Positions 40,660 to 50,131 are shown, counted from the first letter of the stretch. The stretch: 64,000 nucleotides of DNA from JALZEG01 sp046263255 (GCA_046263255.1 JBHELD010000015.1:1-64000); one strand, 5' to 3'. Numbers and translations: made by a program. The notes: generated by a model not told the origin, from the sequence alone.

Positions 40660-42204
40660 GTGCTGTGGCTTCGACGCTTGAATAGGAACACCGTCATCAC
40701 GGGCGCCCTGTGCGCCGCTCTCGTCCTCGTGCTGGTCGCCCCGGCCGGCCGGGATGCGCCCGCTTCGGCGCGCGAGCGGTACCGCGTCCGGCGCGAGCGC
40801 GTCGCGCCCGGTCTGGTGCTCGTCCGCATGTACGACCGCAAGGTGCCGAACAGGATCCGCGTGCTGCGCGTCGAGAAGTCACGCGAGCCGACGCTCGATA
40901 CCGTGCTCGCCAACGACACGATCCCCGGCCACGAGACCACGAGCTCGATGGCCGCGCGCAAGGGCGCGATCGCGGCCGTGAACGGCGACTACACCCTTCG
41001 CCCTTCCGAGACGGGAGCGGGCCGGCCCGTGAACCTCTTCGCGACGGACGCCCGACTCGACGCGTCACCTCTGATCTGGGGACGTAACTTCGCCGTGTCG
41101 TACGACGAGCAGAGCGCGTACATCGGGCATCCGCGCTTCTCCATCACCGCGCTGCAACACGATTCCGGCGAGGTGTGGAAGATCCGGGACTGGAACGAGC
41201 ACCCGACCGCCGAAGCCGCGTACGCCGCGTATTCCCCGGAGGGAGGACTGGCGTTTCGACCACCGGAGAACGCGTGCTCGCTGCGCTTGGCGGCGCCCGG
41301 GGCCCTTGCGTGGAACGAGGACCAGACGGGCGTGCAACAAGAGCTCGTCGTCCAGGCGTTCCGCTGCGGACCCCGCCGCATGGCGCGACGAGGGGGCATC
41401 GTCGTGTCCGCCGCGATCGGCACGAGGCACGCGGCTTCGATGGAGCGGTCGATCGCCCTGGGGGAGACGCTGACGCTGACGTGGTCTTCGGGGTGGCCCG
41501 GCGTGCTCGAGACGATCGGCGGAAACCCGACGCTGCTCGAAGACGGCGTGATCACTGCCGAGGACTGCGACGACTCGTACTTCTGCGACCGGAACCCACG
41601 TACCGGCGTGGGTGTCACGGCCACCGGCAAGGTCCTTCTCGTGACGGTGGACGGCCGGCAGGAGAGGTCCGTGGGAATGACGCCGGTCGAGTTCGCGAAG
41701 CTGATGAGGTATCTCGGCGCGACCTGGGCCCTGAACCTCGACGGCGGAGGGTCGACCACCATGTGGGTCGACGGAACCATAGTGAACCGCCCGTCCGACC
41801 ACTCCGAGCGGGCGGTGGGCTCCGCGTTGATCGTGCTCCCGCGCCCCGACCCCGAGGAGCCGGTGCCGGCGCCCTATCCGGGCGCGCCCGTCGCGAGCCC
41901 CAGCCCCTCCGTCTCGGCGAGCCCGGCCGTCTCGCCCAGCCCGTCTGCGGCGGCGACATCGATCGCGGGCCTTTCGCTTCAGGACGTGCTGACGGGGTTC
42001 GAGCGGGCCCTGCCGTTGCCGGCGGCGCCTCGTTGCGCCGCGCTGGTGGATCCCGGGTCCACCGGCGGGATGCTCGACGCGCGCGTACGCGGGGACCTCG
42101 GTCCGCGCCCGCGCCTCCCGCGGATGCTGCAGCGCGCGCTCGCCGTCTACCGCGGCGACCTGCCCTGCCGCGCGTTCCTCCGGACGAGCGCCTCCCGTCG
42201 CTGA
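40660..42204 (+). CDS. Phosphodiester glycosidase (NAGPA domain) exported protein
   Basis: A 514-residue protein with an N-terminal membrane signal (VITGALCAALVLVLVAPAG). The NAGPA-type domain spans ~residues 100-395, with KGAIAAVNGDYTL, GGNPTLLEDG, RTGVGVTATGKVLLVTVDG and WALNLDGGGSTTMWVDG. The human relative uncovers mannose-6-phosphate by removing GlcNAc; bacterial members act on phosphodiester-linked sugars of cell-wall polymers. A Pro/Ser-rich linker (ASPSPSVSASPAVSPSPSAA) leads to a ~75-residue Arg-rich tail. GTG 40660 may be leaderless. The sulfotransferase gene starts 10 nt downstream, so they may share a transcript. Confidence 0.9.
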   Translation: MLWLRRLNRNTVITGALCAALVLVLVAPAGRDAPASARERYRVRRERVAPGLVLVRMYDRKVPNRIRVLRVEKSREPTLDTVLANDTIPGHETTSSMAARKGAIAAVNGDYTLRPSETGAGRPVNLFATDARLDASPLIWGRNFAVSYDEQSAYIGHPRFSITALQHDSGEVWKIRDWNEHPTAEAAYAAYSPEGGLAFRPPENACSLRLAAPGALAWNEDQTGVQQELVVQAFRCGPRRMARRGGIVVSAAIGTRHAASMERSIALGETLTLTWSSGWPGVLETIGGNPTLLEDGVITAEDCDDSYFCDRNPRTGVGVTATGKVLLVTVDGRQERSVGMTPVEFAKLMRYLGATWALNLDGGGSTTMWVDGTIVNRPSDHSERAVGSALIVLPRPDPEEPVPAPYPGAPVASPSPSVSASPAVSPSPSAAATSIAGLSLQDVLTGFERALPLPAAPRCAALVDPGSTGGMLDARVRGDLGPRPRLPRMLQRALAVYRGDLPCRAFLRTSASRR

Positions 42205-42214
42205 CGGTCGCGGC

Positions 42215-43144
42215 GTGAGCCGCCCCATCCTGGTGACGGGATCCCACCGGTCGGGCACGACCTGGGTGGGCCGGATGCTCTGCGCCTCGCGGGCGGCCGG
42301 CTACGTGCACGAGCCCTTCAACCCGAACAGATCGCCGGGATGGTTCTTGGAGCCCCTCCCGTACTGGTTCATGTACCTGACGGAGGAGAATGCGACCCCG
42401 TACGAGCGCGACGTCGCGCGCCTGCTCGAGCTGAGATATCCCTTGCGGGCCGTGACGCGATCCCGCTCGCTCCGCCACGTCGCGCGGCAGGTGCCCGAGG
42501 TCGCGCGCAGCGCTCTGTACCGCGTCCAGCGCAGGCGGACGCTCGTGAAGGACCCGATGGCGCTGTTCTCGGCCGAGTGGCTCGCGCGCCGGTTCGGGAT
42601 GGACGTCGTCGTGATGATCCGCCACCCGGCCGCCTTCGTCGGAAGCATCAAGAAGCTTAACTGGGGGTTCGACTACGAGCGGAACTGGCTCGCGCAGGAG
42701 CTGCTGATACGCGACCTCCTCGGGCGTTGGGCGCGCCGCTTCGAGGGCTACCGGGGCGAGGTCGATCTCGTCGGGGAAGGGATCGTCATGTGGAACGCGA
42801 TGTACGACGTCGTCCGCGGCTACCGCGCCCGGCATCCCGGCTGGCACTTCGTGAGGTACGACGACCTCGCCGACGATCCCCCCGCGGGATTCCGCGCCCT
42901 CTACGCGCGCCTCGACCTGCCGTGGGACGACCGCGCGCGGCGAGCGGTCGAGGCGTCGACAAGCGCGGCGAACGTGAAGGAGGTCCCGGCCTGGCGGAGG
43001 CGGGCGATCAGAAGGGACAGCCGGGCGGCCAAGAGGACCTGGGAGCAGCGCCTGACGCAGGAGGAGGTTCTCCGCGTGCGGCGGGAGGTGGCCGAGGTCG
43101 CGGCGTCGTTCTACGCGGAGGAGGACTGGGAGCCGGGGGCCTGA
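42215..43144 (+). CDS. Sulfotransferase family protein
   Basis: A 309-residue PAPS-dependent sulfotransferase. The 5'-phosphosulfate loop is ILVTGSHRSGTTWVGRML and the 3'-phosphate element is VVVMIRHPAAFVGSIKKLNW. WHFVRYDDLADDPPAGFRAL is the typical later motif. GTG 42215 lies 10 nt after the phosphodiester glycosidase. It probably sulfates a cell-surface glycan or glycolipid (inference). Its 3' end overlaps the convergent murJ gene by 34 nt. Confidence 0.93.
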   Translation: MSRPILVTGSHRSGTTWVGRMLCASRAAGYVHEPFNPNRSPGWFLEPLPYWFMYLTEENATPYERDVARLLELRYPLRAVTRSRSLRHVARQVPEVARSALYRVQRRRTLVKDPMALFSAEWLARRFGMDVVVMIRHPAAFVGSIKKLNWGFDYERNWLAQELLIRDLLGRWARRFEGYRGEVDLVGEGIVMWNAMYDVVRGYRARHPGWHFVRYDDLADDPPAGFRALYARLDLPWDDRARRAVEASTSAANVKEVPAWRRRAIRRDSRAAKRTWEQRLTQEEVLRVRREVAEVAASFYAEEDWEPGA

Positions 43145-44769
43145 GGCGCGAACGGTCCGCCCAGCGCCGACCGCACGAACTGCATCTCCTCGACCTTCAG
43201 CAACGACGCCAGCGACAGGTAAGACGCGGCTCCCACGGCGACGAGCGCGCCGAGCGCGGCGACGAGCGCGAGCCAGGGCGGATCGGCGAGGAGGACGGCG
43301 ACGACGCGCCAGCCCCCCCAGACGACCGCCGACATGCCCGCCGCCGCCGCCACGACCCGCGCGGCGCTGCGAGCGAGCCGGCGGACGTCGAGGTCCGGGA
43401 GAGCCCGCAGCAACAGCCGACCCTGCAGGAAGATCGCGGCGGTGTACGCGAGTGCGTGGCCGGCCGCGAGGCCGACCGTCCCGATCCACGCGAACATCGC
43501 GAGGCTCAGCGCGACGTTGATCCCGATCACGATCGCGTTCACCACGAACGGCGTCCGGGCGTCGCGCATCGCGTACGACGCGCGGATCAGCACGAGGAAG
43601 ATCGAGAACTGCACGAGCCCCAGCACCAGGAACGTCAGGAGCCGCACGACGAGATCGGTCGATCCGGGCGTGACGACCCCGTGCTCCAGCATCACCTCCA
43701 CGACCGGCCGTGCCAGGACCAGGAGCCCCGCCGCGCACGGAACGATCAGGAACAACGTCGACCGGATCGCCAGCGACAGCACGTCGGCCATCCCCTCGCG
43801 CTCCGGCTTCGCCGCGGCACGGGAAAAAGACGGCGCGAGCGCCGTCGTGATCGACCATACGAACAGACCGACGGGGAGCAGGAAGAACGTGAAAGCGGCG
43901 ACGTACGCGGTGAACGCCCCCTGCCGTTCGTTCGCGATCTTCTGGATCGCGAGGAAGCCCATCTGGTTCGCCGCGACGAACCCCACCGCGTAGCCCGACA
44001 GCGCGATCACTCGGCGCCACAGGGCGCGGTCGAAGCGCCACTCCCACCGATAGCCGAGCCGCCGGAGGGACGGGATCAGCAACACGCCCATAGGCGCGAC
44101 GCTGAGGGTGGTGCCGAGCCCCAGGATCGCGAGCTGGGTGTCCGACACCGTACGAAGGTCGGTGGCGTCGTACAGGACGGCGAACGCGATCAGGACGCCG
44201 ATCAGGACGACGTTGTTCAGGATCGGAGTCCACATGGGAAGCACGAACCTCCGCCGGACGTTCATGAAGGCGCTGCCGAGGAAGTAGAGGCCGTAGAGCG
44301 GGAGCTGCGGCAGGAAGAACCTGAGCAGCGTCGTGATCGCCCGTTGCTGCGCCACCGCCGCCTCGCCCGAGAGGCTCGACGAGTAGAAGCGTGCGATCGC
44401 GGGCGCCGCGATCATCCCGATCACCGCAAGGACGGACAACCCCGCGAGGCACACGTTGAGGATCCCGCTGACCGACCGCGTCCCCTCCTCGCCGGAGTCG
44501 AGGAGCTCGACGAAGATCGGGACGAACACGGCCGTGATGATCCCGCCGAGCACCAGCTCGTAGAGGATGTTCGGCGCGGCGTTGGCGAGGTTGTAGGCAT
44601 CCGGGAGCCGGCTCTCCGCCACCCCGAGCGTTGCCGCGAACAGCGCGAGCCGGACCACCCCCGTCACCCGCGACAGGACCGTTCCGGCCGTCATCAACGC
44701 GGTGGCGCGGCCGAGCCCGGGCTGCTGCGCGTCGGCCGGGGCCGCCCCCTCCGTCCCTACCGCGGTCAC
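43111..44769 (-). CDS. murJ: Lipid II flippase MurJ
   Basis: A 552-residue MATE-like membrane protein with about 14 transmembrane helices that flips lipid II for peptidoglycan synthesis. Hallmarks are TVLSRVTGVVRLALFAATLG, LPDAYNLANAAPNILYELVL and GGIITAVFVPIFVELL near the N-terminus. Later helices include FTFFLLPVGLFVWSITTALA. GTG 44769 gives a short ~20-residue cytoplasmic lead. It lacks the pseudokinase C-terminal extension of mycobacterial MviN. The final residues overlap the opposing sulfotransferase gene. Confidence 0.95.
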   Translation of the reverse strand: MTAVGTEGAAPADAQQPGLGRATALMTAGTVLSRVTGVVRLALFAATLGVAESRLPDAYNLANAAPNILYELVLGGIITAVFVPIFVELLDSGEEGTRSVSGILNVCLAGLSVLAVIGMIAAPAIARFYSSSLSGEAAVAQQRAITTLLRFFLPQLPLYGLYFLGSAFMNVRRRFVLPMWTPILNNVVLIGVLIAFAVLYDATDLRTVSDTQLAILGLGTTLSVAPMGVLLIPSLRRLGYRWEWRFDRALWRRVIALSGYAVGFVAANQMGFLAIQKIANERQGAFTAYVAAFTFFLLPVGLFVWSITTALAPSFSRAAAKPEREGMADVLSLAIRSTLFLIVPCAAGLLVLARPVVEVMLEHGVVTPGSTDLVVRLLTFLVLGLVQFSIFLVLIRASYAMRDARTPFVVNAIVIGINVALSLAMFAWIGTVGLAAGHALAYTAAIFLQGRLLLRALPDLDVRRLARSAARVVAAAAGMSAVVWGGWRVVAVLLADPPWLALVAALGALVAVGAASYLSLASLLKVEEMQFVRSALGGPFAPQAPGSQSSSA

Positions 44770-44800
44770 ACCGTCGGGACGGCGCCGGGCGAGGGTCCCG

Positions 44801-44881
44801 TCACTGCGGTTCCGAGAGCGTCGCGCGAATCTCGCGGAGCTCGTCGGCGGTGATCTCGCCCCGGAGACGCCGGTCGGCCAT
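44801..44881 (-). CDS. Possible 26-residue helical peptide upstream of murJ
   Basis: An ATG at 44881 opens a short frame, RRLRGEITADELREIRATLS, ending at TGA 44801-44803, 31 nt before the murJ start. The composition is that of a soluble amphipathic helix, unlike random GC-rich sequence. No clear ribosome-binding site precedes it, so it may be a leader peptide, the tail of a longer lost gene, or chance. The rest of 44770-45025 shows nothing I can support. Confidence 0.3.
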   Translation of the reverse strand: MADRRLRGEITADELREIRATLSEPQ

Positions 44882-45025
44882 GGGGCAATGGTGCCACGGA
44901 GGGAGCGGCTCCCGACGGAGTCGTCGCCGGGCGAGCCCGGAACGCGCGGCCGGCTCGGTGACCGAAGACGTGCGCCGTGCGTACGGGGATGCGCAACGAA
45001 CGTGCGCGGGCCCCCCCCCGCCGGC

Positions 45026-45463
45026 TTACGGCGCGGCGGTCCCCTGCTCGAGCTTGGCGACGTTGGCCGCCTCCGAGGGGTCCGGCGACGACGAGAACCA
45101 CGCGTCGAGCATCTCCTTCGCCACCTCGGCCGACGTGAGGCGAAGCCCCATCACGAGGACGTTCGCGTCGTTGTAGCGGCGGGCGCCCGCAGCCGTCGAC
45201 GCGTCGGTGCAGAGGGCGGCTCTCACTCCCGGGACCTTGTTCGCGGCGATCGACGCGCCGGTGCCGGTCCAGCAGAAGAGCACGCCGGTCTCGGCTTCGC
45301 GGGAGGCGACGGCGGCGCCGACCTTGCGGCCGACGTCGGCCCACTCGACGTCCTCGCCGGCGGGAGGTCCGACGAGTGTCACCGCGTGCCCCCGCTCCTC
45401 GAGGTCGCGCGCGACCGCATCCGTCAGGTCGGTCTTCATGTCGGAGCCCAGGACCACGTTCAC
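45026..45463 (-). CDS. rpiB: RpiB/LacA/LacB-type sugar-phosphate isomerase
   Basis: A 145-residue isomerase, likely ribose-5-phosphate isomerase B of the pentose phosphate pathway. VVLGSDMKTDLTDAVARDLE at the N-terminus, CWTGTGASIAANKVPGVRAA with the catalytic Cys, RRYNDANVLVMGLRLT and the closing helix match. The usual G-S/D-H-A-G motif near residue 8 is replaced by GSDMKTD, so a different sugar phosphate is possible. GTG 45463 sits 9 nt after the stop of the HD-GYP gene, suggesting co-transcription. Confidence 0.88.
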   Translation of the reverse strand: MNVVLGSDMKTDLTDAVARDLEERGHAVTLVGPPAGEDVEWADVGRKVGAAVASREAETGVLFCWTGTGASIAANKVPGVRAALCTDASTAAGARRYNDANVLVMGLRLTSAEVAKEMLDAWFSSSPDPSEAANVAKLEQGTAAP

Positions 45464-45472
45464 GGTCCGATG

Positions 45473-46615
45473 CTAACGGTCGGCGTAGCGCTCCTTGATA
45501 CGGATGACCTCGTCCATCGAGCCGAGGAAGAGGTCGAGGAGCCCGGCGTCGAACTGGGCGCCGCGGCCCTCGCGCATGATGTCGACGGCCTGGCCGAGGG
45601 GGAAGGCCTTCTTGTAGACCTTGTGCGACGTGAGGGCGTCGAAGACGTCGGCGATCGCGGCGATCCGGCCCTCGAGCGGGATGGCGTCGCCGGCGACCCT
45701 GCGCGGGTAGCCCGTGCCGTCCACGCGCTCGTGGTGCGTCCATGCGATCGTCGCGGCGAGCGAGAGGACCTCCGACCGCGAGCTCGACAGGATGCGATAG
45801 CCGATCTCGCTGTGCTGCTCCATGATCCGCCGCTCCTCGGGCGTCAGCTTCCCGGGCTTCAGCAGGATGCTGTCGGGGATCCCGATCTTGCCGACGTCGT
45901 GCATGACCGAGGCGATCCGGATCATCTCCGCACGCTCTGCGCCCTCGCCCGCGCGAGCCGCGAGCAGCGAGGCGTACCGGCTCATCCGCTGGACGTGCCG
46001 GGCGGTCTCGTCGTCGCGGAACTCCGCGGCGATCGAGAGGCGCTCGACGGTGTCCTCCTGCGTCAGGCGCAGCTCCTTCTCCGCGGCCTCCAGCCTGCCG
46101 ACCGCGTCCCGCAGGTCGCCGGTCCGCTCGCGGACCATCTCGTCGAGACGGTCGCGGTGGGCCCGGTTCTCGATCTCGAGCGCCCTGCGCCTCAGCGCGC
46201 CCGAGACCTCGATCAGGATCTCGTTCGCCTCGAACGGCTTCACGACGTAGCCGAACGCGCCGGCCTCGAGGGCCGCCCGCGCGACGCTCGTGTCGTCGCT
46301 TCCGGCGACCGTCACGACGGCCGTGTCCGGGTAGTCACGGTGGACCTCGCGGGCGAGGTCGAGCCCGTGGGCGTCCGGCGAGTCGACGCCGGCCAGCACG
46401 AGGTCGAACGAACGCTGCCTCAGCGCCTCCCGGGCCTCGAGCACGTCGCCGGCCGCGGCATACGAGTAGCCCGCGCCCTCGAGCAGGCGGCCCAGCAGCG
46501 CGCGCGACCCCTCGTCGCCGTCGACCAGGAGGATCGCGGCGCCCGCGGTGACGGGGTCCTGGAGATCCGACGCCGTGAGGGCGCCTTCCCGGACCTCCGT
46601 CTCGAACGTGTTGAT
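45473..46615 (-). CDS. HD-GYP regulator with degenerate receiver domain (ATC start)
   Basis: About 380 residues. A receiver-like domain (~25-140) starts at AAILLVDGDEGSRALLGRLL and keeps the Lys in FGYVVKPFEANE, but the phospho-acceptor Asp position is Gly (LVLAGVDSPDAHG), so it is a pseudo-receiver. A coiled coil (~145-190) leads to an HD-GYP phosphodiesterase domain with MHDVGKIGIPD, EQHSEIGYRIL and WTHHERVDGTGYPRR, which would degrade cyclic di-GMP. No ATG, GTG or TTG precedes the receiver in frame. AAGGAGA (46622-46628) is spaced six bases from an ATC at 46615, the best start; the first standard codon, GTG 46444, would delete the front of the receiver. Confidence 0.85.
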   Translation of the reverse strand: MNTFETEVREGALTASDLQDPVTAGAAILLVDGDEGSRALLGRLLEGAGYSYAAAGDVLEAREALRQRSFDLVLAGVDSPDAHGLDLAREVHRDYPDTAVVTVAGSDDTSVARAALEAGAFGYVVKPFEANEILIEVSGALRRRALEIENRAHRDRLDEMVRERTGDLRDAVGRLEAAEKELRLTQEDTVERLSIAAEFRDDETARHVQRMSRYASLLAARAGEGAERAEMIRIASVMHDVGKIGIPDSILLKPGKLTPEERRIMEQHSEIGYRILSSSRSEVLSLAATIAWTHHERVDGTGYPRRVAGDAIPLEGRIAAIADVFDALTSHKVYKKAFPLGQAVDIMREGRGAQFDAGLLDLFLGSMDEVIRIKERYADR

Positions 46616-46717
46616 GTCGCGTCTCCTTCGCGTCGATTGCGCGGTTGCACGTCCTGCCTCTCCTACCCATCGGGAGGATCGGCGGCCGAATTGAGCGGCG
46701 GCGGTCGAAAGTTGGGG

Positions 46718-48424
46718 CTATCCGAGGGCGTCGGAGGCCGGCGGCGGGGCACCGAGCGGTTCGTCCTGGGCCCACTCCGCCAGCCCGAGCGTCGCCTCGT
46801 CGAACGCCACCCCGGGCCCGAGACCGCGGGCGGCGAGGCGCGCGGCCGCAGCCGCGGTGCGCCCGCTGCCGCGCGCGGCGGCCCAGGCGCCCTGCCGGCA
46901 GAGCTCCGCGCAGGCGACCGTTCGCGCCACCGCGATCGCCACCTCGCGCGCATCCTCCTCCGGCCGACCCGCGGCGGCGGCTATCGCCGAGGCGGCACGC
47001 AGCGTCTTCTCCGCGGGAGCCGCCACGGACGGATCGTCGCGGAGCGGCGCCACCCCCTCGGCCACGTCGGCCATCAGCGCCTCCAGCGCGCCGGCGCGGG
47101 CGATCGCGCGCCTGAGGTCGAGGGCCAGCACGTTCGTCGTGCCCTCCCAGATCGGCATGACGTGGGTATTGCGAACGAGCGCGGGGAGGCCGGAGTCCTC
47201 GCAGTAGCCGACGCCGCCGACAGCCTCCATGGCCTCCGCGACCCCGGCGACGGCCCACCGGGCGGTGGCGAGCTTCGTCACCGGAGTCAGGGCCCGGAGC
47301 ATCCGCAGCTCGTCCTCGGTGGCGCTGCCGTGCTCGGCGCGGCCCGTGAGCTCGCAGCACTTGAAGACGAGCGCGAGCGCCGCGGCGTAGTCCACGGCGA
47401 GGTCGGCCAGCGTCGCCCGGTGCGCCGGCAGCGACGCCAGGGTCCGGCCTCCGACCGTTCGCACGGCGGCGTACGCCCGCGCCCACGCGAGCCCGCGAGC
47501 GAGCGCTCCGGCGGCGTTGAGCGCGTTGTGGATCCTGGTGAGGTTGAGCATCGTCGCGATCCGCCGAAGACCTCCGCCCTCGCCCGGTTCCCCGACCGGC
47601 CACGCGACCGCGCCCGTCAGCTCGAGCTCGGCCGTCGGGAGCGCGCGCGTACCGAGCTTGTCCTTGAGACGCCGGACGACGATCCCGTTGGGGCGGCCGT
47701 CCGCGCCGCGGCGATGCACGCGGAACAGCGCGAGGCCGCGCGACCCTTCCGGAGCGCCCTCCGGACGCGCGAGCGTCAGCGCGATCTCGGACGTCGTCGC
47801 GCTCGTGAACCACTTCGTGCCGTGGAGCCGCCAGGAGCCGTCGGGAGCGCGCCGCGCGACCGTCTCCGTCCCCGACACGTCCGAGCCGCCCGAGGTCTCG
47901 GTCATCCACTGCCCGCTCGTCCATGCGCGCCCGGGGTCGCGCGACACGAGGCGCTCGACCACCGGCACGTCGGAGGCGTCTCCGTGGACGAGCAGCGTCC
48001 GCGCGGCCGCATCGGTCATCGCGACGGGACAGCTGTAGAGCGCGGACGACGGCCCCCACAGCGCGATCAGCGCGCCCCACGCGACGCGCGCGGACGCACC
48101 GAGCTCGGTCTCCTCGTACGGCAGGGCCGTGACGCCGGCGCGCACCCCCATCTCGCCCAGCCGCAGGTAGGCGTCGGAGACCCTGATCTCGTCGATGCGC
48201 TCGCCCCACGGCGCGTACGGCACGTGCACGGGCGGCTCCTGCTCCGCCCGCGCCGCGAGCGCGAGCGTCTCCGGCCCGGTCGCGGCCTCGCCCATCGCCG
48301 CGAGCTGAGGCGCGGCGGCGCGGTAGGCCTCCTCGCCGAGGCGCCACGCCAGCGTCTCGCGCAGCGCACGATCCGACCGCCACGCATCGGGCAGAACGGG
48401 GGGCGTCTGGAGGAAGGGGCTCAC
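46718..48424 (-). CDS. Acyl-CoA dehydrogenase (AidB-like)
   Basis: A 568-residue flavoprotein of the acyl-CoA dehydrogenase superfamily. WMTETSGGSDVSGTETVARR, WRLHGTKWFTSATTSEIALT, the FAD-contacting EAVGGVGYCEDSGLPAL and MPIWEGTTNVLALDLRRA match AidB, which protects against alkylation. The catalytic Glu region and the long N-terminal domain also follow AidB-like members. GTG 48424 is only 13 bp from the divergent ABC gene start, so the start is tentative. It may be a fatty-acid or branched-chain acyl-CoA dehydrogenase instead. Confidence 0.9.
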   Translation of the reverse strand: MSPFLQTPPVLPDAWRSDRALRETLAWRLGEEAYRAAAPQLAAMGEAATGPETLALAARAEQEPPVHVPYAPWGERIDEIRVSDAYLRLGEMGVRAGVTALPYEETELGASARVAWGALIALWGPSSALYSCPVAMTDAAARTLLVHGDASDVPVVERLVSRDPGRAWTSGQWMTETSGGSDVSGTETVARRAPDGSWRLHGTKWFTSATTSEIALTLARPEGAPEGSRGLALFRVHRRGADGRPNGIVVRRLKDKLGTRALPTAELELTGAVAWPVGEPGEGGGLRRIATMLNLTRIHNALNAAGALARGLAWARAYAAVRTVGGRTLASLPAHRATLADLAVDYAAALALVFKCCELTGRAEHGSATEDELRMLRALTPVTKLATARWAVAGVAEAMEAVGGVGYCEDSGLPALVRNTHVMPIWEGTTNVLALDLRRAIARAGALEALMADVAEGVAPLRDDPSVAAPAEKTLRAASAIAAAAGRPEEDAREVAIAVARTVACAELCRQGAWAAARGSGRTAAAAARLAARGLGPGVAFDEATLGLAEWAQDEPLGAPPPASDALG

Positions 48425-48437
48425 GACCTCGAAGCTT

Positions 48438-49352
48438 ATGCTCGCCGTCGTGACTGCGGCCGTGATCGAGGTGCGCAACCTGACGAAGTCCTACGGTGGC
48501 GTAGAGGCCGTGAAAGGCATCGACCTCGAGGTCCGGCGCGGCGAGGTCTTCGCCCTCCTCGGCCCCAACGGCGCGGGAAAGACCACGACCGTGGAGATCC
48601 TCGAGGGCCACCGTCGCCGCAGCGGGGGGGACGTCTCCGTCCTCGGGTTCGATCCCGGCCGCGGCGACTCGCGGCTCAAGGAGCGGATCGGCATCGTCCT
48701 GCAGGAGACGGGCGTCGAGCCTTACCTCACGGTTGCGGAGGTGATCGACCTCTTCCGGGGCTACTACCCGAATCCCCGTCCCGTCGACGAGATCGTCGAT
48801 CTCGTGGGCCTCACGGACAAGCGGGACGTGCGCGTGAGCAAGCTGTCGGGGGGCCAGAAGCGACGTCTCGACGTCGCGATCGGCCTCGCCGGCAACCCGG
48901 ACCTGCTGTTCCTCGACGAGCCCACGACCGGCTTCGACCCGTCCGCCCGGCGGGGGGCGTGGACGATCGTCCGGGACCTCGCGCGCGAGGGCAAGACCGT
49001 GTTCCTCACGACGCACTACATGGACGAGGCGCAGTTCCTCGCCGACCGCGTCGCGATCATCGTCGGCGGCGTAGTCATCGCGGAGGGGCCACCCGGCGCG
49101 CTCGCCGCCGACCACCTGGGTGCCACGACGATCAGCTTCGGCCTGCCGGAGGGGGCGGCTCTGCCCGCGGACCTCGCGGCCGGCGCGGTCACGAGCGGGA
49201 CGCTGATCGAGCTGCAGACGCGCGACCCCCTGCGGACCTTGAACGCGCTGACGGGATGGGCGCTGGCCGGGGACGTGGAGCTGCAGGGCCTCAGCGTCGG
49301 ACGTCCTTCGCTCGAGGACGTCTACCTCGACCTCACGGCGGCGCTCTCGTGA
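48438..49352 (+). CDS. ABC-2 transporter ATP-binding protein
   Basis: A 304-residue ATPase with Walker A FALLGPNGAGKTTTVEILEG, signature VSKLSGGQKRRLDVAIGLAG, Walker B LLFLDEPTTGFDP and LTTHYMDEAQFLADRV. The C-terminal domain (ATTISFGLPEGAALPADLAA) is the DrrA-like accessory region. ATG 48438 is used; GTG 48450 and 48462 are alternatives. It is the first of a five-gene set with 1-4 nt overlaps running to the ATP-grasp gene. Confidence 0.95.
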   Translation: MLAVVTAAVIEVRNLTKSYGGVEAVKGIDLEVRRGEVFALLGPNGAGKTTTVEILEGHRRRSGGDVSVLGFDPGRGDSRLKERIGIVLQETGVEPYLTVAEVIDLFRGYYPNPRPVDEIVDLVGLTDKRDVRVSKLSGGQKRRLDVAIGLAGNPDLLFLDEPTTGFDPSARRGAWTIVRDLAREGKTVFLTTHYMDEAQFLADRVAIIVGGVVIAEGPPGALAADHLGATTISFGLPEGAALPADLAAGAVTSGTLIELQTRDPLRTLNALTGWALAGDVELQGLSVGRPSLEDVYLDLTAALS

Positions 49353-50131
49353 ACGTCCGGGCGCTGACCGTCCGCCAGGTCGCCTTCGAGAACCGCAGCT
49401 TCTGGAGGAACCCTCCCGCCGCGTTCTTCACGTTCGTCTTCCCGCTGATGTTTCTCGTGATCTTCAACCTGATCTTCGGCAGCGACGACATCCCGATCGG
49501 CCGGGGACGGACGATCAGCGGCGCGACCTTCTACGTTCCCGCGATAGGCGCGTTCTCGGTCATCACGGCGTGCTACACGAGCATCGGGATCGCGGTGACG
49601 ACGGCGCGCGACCTCGGGATCCTGAAGAGGGTGCGCGGCACTCCTCTGCCGGCGGGGGCGTATCTCGTGGCCCGCGTGACCCACGCGAGCCTGATGGCGC
49701 TGCTGCTCGTGGCGATCGTGACGGTCTTCGGGATGGCCTTCTACGGCGTCGACGCGCCGACCGAGACCCCGCTCCACTTCCTGCTGACGATCGTGGTCGG
49801 CGCGGCGGCGTTCAGCGCGCTGGGGCTCGCGGTCACCTCCGTCATCCCGAACGCGCAGGCCGCTCCGGCCGTCGTCAACGCGTCGATCCTCCCGCTGTTG
49901 TTCATCTCGAACGTCTTCATCCCGTTGAATCAGGCACCGGCCTGGCTCGAGACGTTCTCGAAGGCGTTCCCCGTCCGCCACTACACCGATGCGATGGCCG
50001 CGTCGTTCGTGCCGGACGAGATCGGCCCGGAGTTCGTCTTCGACTGGTTCAGCCTTCTCGCGGTGGCGCTGTGGGGCGCGGCCGGGCTCCTCCTCGCGGT
50101 CCGCTTCTTCTCGTGGGAGCCCAGACGCTAG
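49349..50131 (+). CDS. ABC-2 transporter permease
   Basis: A 260-residue permease with six membrane segments, for example FFTFVFPLMFLVIFNLIFG, ALLLVAIVTVFGMAFYGV, LLTIVVGAAAFSALGLAV and FSLLAVALWGAAGLLLAV. The PAPAVVNASILPLLFISNVF-like stretch before the last helix is typical of ABC-2 exporters. GTG 49349 overlaps the ATPase TGA by four bases, and its TAG shares one base with the GTG of the next gene. The exported molecule is unknown and may relate to the hydrolases and ligase that follow. Confidence 0.95.
   Translation: MNVRALTVRQVAFENRSFWRNPPAAFFTFVFPLMFLVIFNLIFGSDDIPIGRGRTISGATFYVPAIGAFSVITACYTSIGIAVTTARDLGILKRVRGTPLPAGAYLVARVTHASLMALLLVAIVTVFGMAFYGVDAPTETPLHFLLTIVVGAAAFSALGLAVTSVIPNAQAAPAVVNASILPLLFISNVFIPLNQAPAWLETFSKAFPVRHYTDAMAASFVPDEIGPEFVFDWFSLLAVALWGAAGLLLAVRFFSWEPRR

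Noticed and set aside
48651..48680. tRNA-like GGGTTCGATCCC segment
   Set aside because: It lies inside the ABC ATPase coding sequence and no cloverleaf can be drawn around it.
44702..49300. Very long plus-strand frame leading into the ABC permease
   Set aside because: It crosses murJ, rpiB, the HD-GYP regulator and the acyl-CoA dehydrogenase in antisense. Only the part from GTG 49349 is a real gene.
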